In this document: positions 53,311-64,000 of the stretch, piece by piece
Layout of the letters: each line of letters starts with the position of its first letter
Numbering within the stretch: the first letter of the stretch is position 1
DNA from: Hyperoplus lanceolatus
Lineage: Eukaryota > Chordata > Actinopteri > Uranoscopiformes > Ammodytidae
DNA length: 64,000 nucleotides
NCBI GenBank assembly: GCA_026929865.2
Contig: CM049404.1
Location: forward strand, 26,913,501-26,977,500
Direction: 5' to 3'
Program-made: the position numbers and the translations under genes
Notes under the pieces: generated by a model
Told to the model about the DNA's origin: nothing
Seen by the model: the letters and a program-made list of their open reading frames with translations, nothing else
Databases searched by the model: none

Positions 53311-54829
53311 GCGAGCGTGTCTGGCAGACAAGGGGGATGTTGGGGAGTTACAGCAACCTGGAAAAGTCTGCAGAATCTCTTTTCACCATTCTCACATTTT
53401 TGTTTCTCTCACCGTCCCCCTCACTCACTGTACTTCTCGTCTATTGCGTCTGACTGCTTCCATTTCCCCCAGTATGTCTCCAGTGTTAAGAAATATTAGC
53501 ATATCATTGCCCTTAAGGATTTTCAAACTTCACAATTAATGGGTTTTTAATGGTTCCCTGGGCCTCACCATTATGTAGCCGGGCCCTTCTTAGCCTAATC
53601 CAGTGGGGGACCATATGGGCAGCAGCTCCACTCCATACACTGGACCCAGAGGTGTATTGAAAGCCAGTGGGGAAGCCAAAGCCAGAGTGTATTTAAATCC
53701 AGAGTAGCCTCCGGGCTTTATTTAAAAACCAAATAAAAGTTTATTTGTTTGAGGCCCTCTGAGATGGGAGCGAGTGCAGGAGGGCTCTCTCCTTCTGTTG
53801 CTAAAGCTGGATTAATAGTCCATTTGGGTTCAAGGTGTGAACATATGTGTGTGTGTGTGTGGGTGTGTGTGTGCGCATGGGCACAGTGGATTAGGCATCT
53901 TCTTTGTCTTCATTAAAATAGTGGCTCTTCCAGTGACTTTAAGTTCAAACCGAGGTTAGCATAAAGCAAGCATCCAGCAGGCAGAGTTTATAAAAACAAT
54001 GCCAGAGGGACCACAAACAAGTACAACTATCGTGGTGTTATGAACTGAAACATTAACAGACTGAAAATAAACATGACAAGAAGCAACTGTTTTGGCATAT
54101 TTTACTAGATTTACAGTTGCATATTTTTAGGCACCCAGCTTGCCTTGAAAATAAAGATGTATTGTAGGTTTACGAGCTGCTGTGGGTTTGGATAAAGTCA
54201 GTTAATTACAGAGCTAATTCACTTACGCTGGCCTCGCACCTCAAATTGTTTCTTTTTATCCTTAAAAATGAACCATGGGTCTTGGTTTCAATTAATCGCT
54301 TAGTTAAAATTCAAATGACAGTACATTACCATGCCATTTTTTAATTTTTTTAAAAAGGAAACCGACTTTTTTTTAAATAAGATATTAGGCCCTTTTATTC
54401 AGCCAAAAATTCAAGCATTATTTGCTGCTCCGCCGTTCATTCATGACTAAAACTTTTAAACAAACCCCCGGACTTTGTCCTTGTTCACTCTTCAGGAAAC
54501 TCACAGTGATCCAATTTGGAAATCCAATCCTTCCAGATGGAACCTGAGAATAAATTACTAAAGGTCAAACTGACTGACCATGCAGCTAAACAACAAGCCA
54601 GCAGCCGAACACCGGTCAACACCTGAGTGGAGAGCAGCCAGAAAAGCTTTTTACTCTGAGACTGTCAATGGAAAGAAGATTAAAAACGACTAAAGACTAT
54701 GTCCTCCTCGACTCACGCACTCTCTCCCCAACATGATCCACTTAGGCTTTTAATATAATCCATGTTCTATAGACGGGGTTGGGATGTTACAGTATGTATA
54801 CAGTTATCTCTCTTTTCCTTTCTGTCTTC

Positions 54830-54956
<127 letters not shown>

Positions 54957-55502
54957 AATGAGTGTGCGTGAATGTTAGGCCATACAGTAAGTGCTGATGC
55001 AAGCTTTCTGTGTCCCTGACTGTCCAGGTAATGGCCTGTAGCAGTACTGCAGCCCCGGGCCCTGCCAGGAGGAGGGATGACATTTACTGCCACCTTAACT
55101 AGCTCATTAGCCTGCTTCACACTCTTTCCCTTCTATTCACTCCACAGAGGGTAATGAGAAGAGCACTGTTTTACACTGACAGTTGTTATTCCGCTCCATG
55201 CCTTTTCAAGGCTATCAAGATGGAACACTCAGATTGTTTTGGGAAATGGCTTCTTGCTCTCTCTATGCGGCTTTAGCAACGAGTGCTCTCACTCTGTCTC
55301 TGAAGAGAAACAATTGATGAGAGCGTGGAGGGTTTATATGACAGCCATTCAATGTGCTCTCGGTGAGATATCATTGCAAAATCCCTACACCTACAGTGTA
55401 AGCTCATCTTTTAATCAGGCTTGATCCAGGGGACTGATTTGCCCTATTGTTCATTGTGTGCAGCCTGTTGAAATCTGCCTTTCATTCCTTTCTAAATAGA
55501 TG

Positions 55503-55663
<161 letters not shown>

Positions 55664-55967
55664 GTGCGCACGGTTACACATTCTCACATCTCCATTATGC
55701 CACTTCGTCTTGGGTTGATTGGAGGGTTGTTGTGGGACAGACTCAGTATAATACTGTTTCTCCTCTCTAGCTGCCTGACATCTCTCTGTTCTTCATTAGG
55801 GGATTGAAGGAGAAATGAAATAGTAGATGAGATATGTAATTAAAACATCAACATTCGCCCCTTAGAAGAAACCGGGGGCCTCCTTTAGTGCAGCGGCTGC
55901 ATTCAGCTCTGTGCTGCCGTTGACTGACATGAGATGTGTTTGTTTAGTAGGCGTGTGAGCACAGTGG

Positions 55968-55970
<3 letters not shown>

Positions 55971-56004
<34 letters not shown>

Positions 56005-56045
56005 TGTACACACACACACACACACACACACACATGCACACACAC
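55971..56045. repeat. (CA)n microsatellite, interrupted
   Basis: CA array with AGACATGTA and TG interruptions. Confidence 0.96.
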
Positions 56046-56493
56046 TCAAACAACGACATGCAGAGCACAGTTTGTACAGTAAAGCTAGCTATAGTGTTAT
56101 ACCCCACACCCCAGGCACATCCCAAGGCTTTTGTTCTGCCCATGTTTTCTTATTGATAAGAAAAAAGGTGGGGGGGGGGGGACTTATAAACAAAAAGCGT
56201 TGAGGGATGATGTTGGTTCAAAATACAGCACACGACTACTGTACATTCCTAAACCACACAAAACGCTTAACATTTTTCTTCCGTGCATAGCTATGTGTGG
56301 ACAGTTTTGTTTTGTCCTATTGCCTTCCACTTCATAGTCATGAGTCTGCCTGGAACAGTCAGTTATATATAGCAACACTAGTGCTGGTCAGCATCTCCCT
56401 GTCTGACTAAACACTGCCCAAGGCCTGTTCTTAAAGTCTGATCCCTCTTTGTCTTCCTTTCACTAATTGACTGTGTCTGCCAGTACATGCTGG

Positions 56494-56499
<6 letters not shown>

Positions 56500-56533
<34 letters not shown>

Positions 56534-56566
56534 GTGTGTGCGTGTGCGTGTGCGTGTGTGTGTGTA
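56500..56566. repeat. (GT)n microsatellite, interrupted
   Basis: GT array with several CGTGTG units. Confidence 0.95.
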
Positions 56567-59500
56567 TAACTTCACCACGCAACCACACTATATCCTGTGT
56601 TTACAGCATTAATGTAGCGGGGTTAGGGCGGTGCTCTGTCTGTGACTCATAATGAGTTATTGTGAGGGAGCCATTCAGAAGACATGTCCAGGGGCACAGC
56701 TCCGTGGCCTCTGCCTGTCTGTACTCTTTAACAGGTATCAGACAGCATTACAGGTTCCCACAAGAAGTGGATTAGACAGCACATACTCAGCCCCTCAAAG
56801 TAAACACACCCTCCCACCCCCCCCCCCCCCCCCTTTTCTGTCCGTGTCAACATCAGTCCAGCATTGCTCTGGTTTAGACTTTGTTTAGGATCACTTGGAA
56901 TATGAAACACTCTGGATGTCATGTGCTGTTTTTTTTGTTAAAGAAGTATTTAGGTCTATTGTTGTTCTCTTGACCCTGCTGTGCGTTAGGGAGAAACAAA
57001 TCACTGTTGGCTCCATGCATTCTTGGTATTTACTCTATACTCAATATATAAGAAAGTAATGAAGCCGCACTAAAACTCTGCTCAGGGACTAGTCGAATGA
57101 AGATGTTTTGGCGTTCCTTTTACTTCTGGCACAAGACTATGTTTAAACACAGTTAGCCTTGGTTGCCAAATGAGGTGCCCATTTGGCCAGCACCTCACAC
57201 TCTCTCCTTCAGTCTCTACAAGACCCACTATAAAGGAGAAGTGTCCTCACCGTGCAAATATGCCAACTGTGACCAACCACAGAGTTCCCCTTTTATAGCT
57301 GTGGATCAGACCTGGTCGGAGTAGACAAGTCTTTTTTGATTAGCTTCAGAGTACAAAAACAAAAACAAAGTGACTGCACGCTGGGTCTTTTTTTCACAGT
57401 CTTAGCCCATGGCCTCCCCATTATTACAACAACTGCTCATTTCAAACAGCTTAAGTAAGCTGTCTCTTCTTTTTCTTCCCAACTGCTTTGTTATAGCTCC
57501 GCGCCTGCTTGTATTTTCAGCCTTCCAGTCTGCCGGCTTAATGACAGCCTTGCTTTGACTTTCACTGTGTGGAAGTGATTGCGGGCTGGGTGCGTGTGTG
57601 TGTTTGCTAGTTAGCGTGTATGCCTGTGTTTGCACATTTTTGTGGCCTTATGCAAAGAAGCTATCATCTTTTTGGGCTCAGGGCAGGCTTGTTTTTGGGG
57701 CCTATAATGGGGGTTTGGGAGCCGTATCGAACCGCGCCAGGCTGTGTTACGGCAGCTCAGCATGGGACTATCTAAGTGTAGTTAACATGTATGAGAGTGG
57801 ATTAACATGGGAGGCCCTCTCTCTCCTCAGGCACACTCTGTCACATATCTGTCAGGCCTCTCGCAGACCCCTCACAGCACAGCTCTCATCTGTCAACAGG
57901 CAGTACACATGCGCACACACACGATCTAACACACACACTCACACCCGTGCACATATACGCTCACACAATACATGCAGATGTATGGCTGTCGATGCAAACA
58001 TATTGTACAAAAGGCATGTAAAGTCACGTACAACCACTATAGCAGTCACCTTAGGGACTCTATCTGCTGAAGTTTTTGTTTCAGCACATGAATTTTGAAA
58101 TTGGGTTGACATTAAAAATGATGCCTTGATTTCCTTGGATAACCAGCTAAAAGTATCCCACAGTCTCTCAGAGGCAAATACCAAAGTTTGTGTTTAATTT
58201 ATGAAAGACTGCTGTCCTGAGTTGTAAAGTAATGCGAGCAAATACGTTGTCAGCCGGTGGGACATATAATTAAATCATTTAGTATGCTTTATCCACATGC
58301 CTGTGAGGTCATCCAATAAACTGAAGACGTACTGTAGTTCCTCTTTTGTTGTGGCATATTCAGTTACATACAATGTCCATGTTTCATGCAGTAAATATTC
58401 CCAAATCATTTCCATTGTTTAAACTTCCACATTAAAGGACATTTTCCAGTTACAATGTATGTCTTGCCACACAAAGAACAAATTAGAGGCCTCTGGAAGA
58501 ACAAAGACATTACACAGATGAGACAGTCCCATGCTTTAATCACTTTAATTAGTACATTCCTATACCTTAGTTACTGTTTGTTGTCTGCTGTAATACATCT
58601 GCAGCCCTTATGAAGACACTGGAAACCGTTTGGAGTCCTCTAATCCACTTACTATATGTGTCGTCATAGTCGTGTGACTCTAAGGGGGTTGGCCCGGACA
58701 CCGGTTGACAAAGCAACCAAATTGAAAGCCAAACAACACAGCATCAACATTCTGCAACAGCTCTGATCATCTTAATGCAAGCATAAACCAAGATAAGCGC
58801 AAACAGTCAGGTATAAAACTAAATACACACATCATGTCGGCACTGATGCAATCCATTGTCTAACACATCGTGTGACTTTGTAATAAAATAATTCCAAATA
58901 AGCCCTTTCTGCTTTCCACAGTGACATTATCACCTCAGATGAATGATTGTGGGGCTGTAATGGGGGGAGGGCCGTGGAAGTGTGGAACATGACCATCATA
59001 AATAATAATGTTATGGATTCCAAAGGTCAATCCGACGTCACGCCACATTAAAGGACAGGTGATTGATTTTGACCGCAACATGATCGATAGGTGTCCCCTA
59101 GTGGGAGTCTACCCTCCACCGTATAGCCCAGCCTGTTTAGGTTTAAATCGTCTGTGTGAGCGTGCGTAGTGCGTACGTGCATGCGCTTGAGTATGATTTG
59201 TGTGTGTGTGTGTGGGTTGCAGGGCCAAGTTAGCGGTCATGGCCGTGCAGTCATCCAGGGAACTATGGGAGGCAGCTGCACTCCGCCGATCTGTCTCGTG
59301 CTCAGCAGGCGGGCGGACTGGGGGTGCGGTGTAGGGCTGAGGGGATCGACAGGAGGAGGGATGGGGGGAGGGGGGATCGAGGATCTCTGGATCTGTCTGT
59401 CTGTCGGCCTGGCTGCAGGCAGCACGTCAGCTGGGCCTGTTCCCCAGACCCCCCACCCCCACACACACACCCCCTTCACCCTATTTCAACCATCCTTTCC

Positions 59501-60148
59501 TAGCCTCTCTCTCTCCCCAATCAGTGATGGACGGATGGTTTGGAGAAGGAGGAGGAGTGGGGCGCGCGGCTGGTTAGTTCCGCTCCACAGCGGCCTGCTT
59601 TATTGGGCCTTCATTGGGGATTATTGTTATTGAATTATGGAGGGCCTCCCTTCAGGACCGATCTGTGGCAGGAAGTAGGGACGGCAGGCCTTCACATAAC
59701 CGCTGATGTGTGACCCTCTTTCCCGCCCTTCTCACCACCCCACCCCCCCTTTCCTCCAATTCTTCTCCAGCCTCTTAGCTTCAGCCAACTCCAGTTAGAT
59801 TACCAGCGGTTTGGATCCCTTACATTTGAACTCACAGACACAAGTGAAGACACGTGCAGGTACAGAAGCTCCGTCACACACACATTAAGACAGCAAAGGA
59901 ATGCACCCATTTATAGGCATTTGTCTTCTGGCTGGCGTTACCTAAAGGATTAAGAGAAAAGGGGGGAGAACAAATGAATGGAAAGTGTGAGGCAGATGGG
60001 TGAGGTGTATGAAGGGGGTCATATGGAGAGAGCTGTGGGGGGGGGGGGGGGTTCCCTGTCTTTCCGTATCGCTGCTCATATCGTCTGTTCACCCCAGTTC
60101 ATCCCTGTCATTGGCCCTAGGACTCTGCATTCCTCACACCCATCCAAA

Positions 60149-60179
<31 letters not shown>

Positions 60180-60372
60180 ACACCCGAAACACACACACAC
60201 ATACACACACACACCAATACACCCCCCCTACTGCTGTCTGGCCTAAACACCCCTGAGCTTGAACCCTCACACATGTGTTCAGTGGAGGGGCACAGACCAA
60301 GAGACACCCAGGAGACTGCAAACCATTTATGCATGTATGAACGTAATTTTACACACACAAAAACACTTGCAT

Positions 60373-60495
<123 letters not shown>

Positions 60496-62730
60496 ACATC
60501 TGCTCAGCACTAGGCTCCATGCCTTTGTAAGGAATTGAGATTATGATTCCCTATTGTGCTCTACCCGGAGGGATTACGGTTAGGTGATCCTAGCTTTGCC
60601 GGCATCTGGGACCGACGTTTGCACACTGTTAAGATTAGACTTCTTGTCATTTATATAGAATCACAGGATATGTTGATGACATGATGCTGTTATGGCTAGA
60701 CCCCAAACTGAATTCTTTGCTGCCGTGTTTAGGCCGATTATCTTGTGGTAATCTGGTTATAGAAAAACAAAACACGCTGTTTGGGTAAATCTGAGGGATT
60801 AACTTCATATCCATCAGGAAATAGTTCATGATACCATAGCCGCGTTCCTTAATGTTCTCCTCTTGACCCTCCAACACACTAGAGTTTCCTTTTTCACACG
60901 AGGTAGTTTATGGAGGGTTTTATTGACCTTTGAACTTGAGCAAAACCCCCCTTCACATGAAAGAACATTGACATCTGGGGATCAGTAGTGACACCCAAGA
61001 CTCTCCACAAATACAAATGATCCTCCCGGGACACCACACAATTTATAAAATCCTAATAATAAAGCTTTAACCGTTTGCCGGGTAAAATAACCAACCTGAA
61101 GTGACTGGTATTTCACTGTTTACACAGAGAATTTAAAACTTTAACTGAGTTTATGTACATAACACTAAAACTGTCAGCTGTTCGGGGCAGCACATATCCC
61201 AGATCGTTTTCCTTACCCCCTCACAGGTAGACTGGGGATATTCTTTCCCCAGCCCGAAACTGATCCCAACACTGTTTTCTCTGGCTCCTATGTTATACCA
61301 CAACAGTGTGTGATGAGTAGGCTATTCCTCGCACCATCTGCTGTTTCCATGTCTCTCTCTCCCTTCCCTCTCTGACACAGTCCTTGCTATAGGTGGGAGA
61401 GTGAATTAAGTGCCTAACTGTTTTCCTTATGGCTGGTTTTAAATGCACTATGACCTCTCCTATTTTTTAAATCCCTTCAGGGAGGGTGTGTGTGTGTGTG
61501 TGTGTGACTGCGTGTGTCTCAAGGGGGAATCCGCTGTCTGCCCCCTCCGAGAGAAAAATACCAGCCTAGGTCTGCCAAAAACCGTTAACCAACCAAACAC
61601 CCCAAAACTCCTCCTCCTCTATTCTACTTGTGGTTACTTCCCACATATGGACACAGTTATTTGGCCTCTTGTTGTCCAAGAACAATGACAGTGTAAGCAG
61701 TGGTCGGGGAGGGGGGGGGGGGGGGGGGATTGTAGACGCATTATATCAATGTGCTACGAATCCTTCCAACAAGGCCTCCAGTCTTCCCCCCATATACCCC
61801 CACCAACTTGCTCCAAAAGATGGAAAAACAAGCCACTAGGTTTGCGTTGACCCAAACATTTTTATGTGGTTTTTACAGTAAGAGGAACAAGGAGGGGAGA
61901 AGAAGGGGAAAGAAAAGGACATGCAGTTTTCCAGAACGAGACAGAAAAGCTCAGTTGTGGGATAACAGGAAGCCAGAGAGTTATGGGGGATCTAAAACCG
62001 AGGTACCAAAACACGGAGCCGTCTGGCCGGAGTCTGTGGTCAGCTCTTGAAAAAGAGAAAAATGTAGTCCGCAGCCATTGTTTTGATGTGGGTCTCTACA
62101 CCTACAGCATGGTTTCTTTAGCTAATTAAATACAAAAAAAAACAGGACACTGACTGTACCTGATCTGCCAGCTTTTGCTCACATTGCAATGGTTCATTAA
62201 AATCAATGTATCAATTACATCCTGCCTTGAAATTAGAATTTTCCCAAGCGTAAATGTGTGAAAGTAGATGAACATTTTTTTTTCTTTTGGGAGAAAAATT
62301 ATCTCATTCTCAATCTTTGCCAAGTCGTGATAGAGTGAGAGTATAAGAGGAAATGACAGTATACTGTAACATGCTTCCTTTGTGGATTTCACGGCCTTGT
62401 ATGCTTTTTTGGCAGAAGATTTTGCAACAAAAAACTCTCCACGCCCCCCCCCCCTCCCCCGCCGCTAATGCTAGACATTACCTCACAAAAGTGGATTTAC
62501 ACAGAGGAAATAGCTAATCCCTCAGGTAATACAGGCAGGAATCAGTCAGGCCAGACGGCAGGAGAGATGGTGCTCCCTTACCGTAGCTCTAGACACACAG
62601 CAGTGATAGCCCCTCGGTGCTGTAACTCTACTGTGTATGTGTAGGAGAGGAAGAGCTGTCACTTTCACTCCCACATAAAGCAATAAACACATGGCGGTAT
62701 GCATGTGTAGGCAAACTCATACCCATGTTG

Positions 62731-63033
62731 AAAGGTGGACTCAGCAATTCTGGAGAATGCCTGTCGTGAAAACCACTTTTTGTAAAAAAAAATCTGGGAA
62801 TATCTCCTCATGATCCGCTTTCTGTCCGTACTGTGTTTGCGATGAACAAAAATAATCCAGTGTTTATACACAGCATAGGCTCTGTAAACAGACATGCTGC
62901 AACGTTGGGCTACCTGTGCTTTTACAGAGCCTAGGTTGTGTATTATTTATCAGTAAGGACAGGTAGACGATCGTGAGGAGATATTCACTGATTTTGACAA
63001 CAAGCATTCTCCTGAATCGCTGACACCACCTTT
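62731..63033. mobile_element. Palindromic MITE, copy 4 (best-preserved ends)
   Basis: The ends read AAAGGTGGACTCAGC on the left and GCTGACACCACCTTT on the right, a clear terminal inverted repeat. The inner arms CAGCATAGGCTCTGTAAA and TTTTACAGAGCCTAGGTTG are also inverted. TTAA follows the right end (63032-63035), and the left flank TTGAA is one change away. A TTAA target suggests a piggyBac-type parent, but this is inference. Confidence 0.87.
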
Positions 63034-63206
63034 AAGTTTTGCAGTTATAGATGTTAAAACACTCCAAGGTGCAGTTACTAATGAGTAGAAGCCACCTTAC
63101 TGCTTCCATTCAAATTTTTGAGATATTTTGAATATGCACCAATCATGCACATCATCAGATTGTGTCTCCTCCCCCAGGGTGTTTTTGCACATCCCCAATT
63201 TCTTCA

Positions 63207-63207
<1 letters not shown>

Positions 63208-63257
<50 letters not shown>
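63208..63257. repeat. (CA)n microsatellite
   Basis: Pure CA array of 50 bases near the window end. Confidence 0.98.
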
Positions 63258-63258
<1 letters not shown>

Positions 63259-64000
63259 CAGACTGGCTGGCTGGCTGCTGACCGGCACTAATGCCCTAAT
63301 GGCGTTGTCCTACATACTTGGTACGCTTGTGTCTGTTGGCAACCTCCCTCACCCTGAACTACTGCAGGCGGATGGGGAGGAGACAGGGGAACGAGATGGG
63401 AGGAGAGGGGCTGTCTTGAGGCTCTCACACACACCTTCACTCATTTGCCACTGCTCCTCCTGCAGTTTGCCAGCGGAGCAGCTTCGGGGCTATACCATCC
63501 TGTAGTAATAATTATTTCCCATGAATGTTTCATCGAATGAATTATCTCAATATACAAGCATCAACATTTGTGAGCACGGGTAGAAAAATAAAAAAAGAGT
63601 CAGAGAGCAATGACTGTTGTTGTATGTACTTTATTGCAAGGTCATTTTAATTCCATTCATTAGAATTTGCAGTACCCTTTGTCCTTTTGTCCGAATCACC
63701 ATTTTCTGCAATTACCAGTACAGCATAATGGCATGTTGAATTTCCTGTATTTCAAAAGAGCAACGTGAGTCTGTCGCCTTAAAGGAAAGGTTTGAATTAT
63801 TTCTATCCCACTTAATTCAACACCCACATGCGACATACCTTGAGAGAGTACTGAGTCATTCCAATAATCTCTCCTCTCAGTAGTGGTCGTGATACCTTTA
63901 TACAGCCCACCACTACACTCTAACAAATGTGGAACAAAATTCACAGTCCTTGTCGTGTGCGGTGGGAGCTTATATGAAGCTTCAGCAGTCTCAGTTGGCC

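Noticed and set aside
59169-59633. A 154-codon open frame as a possible gene
   Set aside because: The sequence is low complexity and glycine- or proline-rich from G and C runs, with no recognisable domain or splice structure. It also lies in the plxna2 intron.

Overview
The window looks like nuclear DNA of a teleost fish, probably a percomorph. The evidence is the very high density of long (CA)n/(TG)n arrays, the L2-clade LINE copies with (TTGCC)n tails, several fish-type MITEs, a tRNA-derived SINE, and one vertebrate gene split by multi-kilobase introns. Only one protein-coding gene is supported: plexin A2 (plxna2) on the plus strand. No second gene, tRNA gene, rRNA gene, CRISPR array or bacterial feature was seen.

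Layout. Positions 1-28367 are non-coding: either the 5' flank or, more likely if the mammalian gene structure holds, the first intron of plxna2. This part holds long dinucleotide arrays, four likely DNA-transposon or MITE copies, two GTGAGGAC-type repeats in opposite orientation, the 3' end of an unnamed retroelement at 17.45 kb, and a 5'-truncated L2 LINE at 20.4-22.0 kb. Positions 28368-29719 are an exon with a 137-base leader and the first 405 codons of plxna2 (signal peptide and most of the sema domain). Positions 29720-35911 are an intron with a palindromic MITE starting 41 bases after the splice donor, an L2 3' fragment in minus orientation, a 400-base TTAA-flanked element, and a retroelement tail ending about 70 bases before the next acceptor. 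Positions 35912-36094 are the next exon (61 codons, phase 0 at both ends), which continues the sema domain. From 36095 to the end is one large intron, with no recognisable further plxna2 exon. It holds three more copies of the palindromic MITE, a tRNA-derived SINE and many microsatellites.

Function. Plexin A2 is a single-pass cell-surface receptor for semaphorins, acting with neuropilins or directly with Sema6 proteins, and signals through a cytoplasmic GAP domain in axon guidance. Only the N-terminal ligand-binding part is encoded here; the rest of the sema domain, the PSI and IPT repeats, the membrane segment and the GAP domain must lie beyond position 64000.

The more interesting observations concern how mobile elements surround the first coding exon: an inverted L2 pair on either side of it, and a MITE beside its donor that would supply the C-terminus if the intron were retained. 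There is also a start-stop (AUG-UGA) mini-ORF at the head of the leader. I did not find a clearly new multi-gene system.
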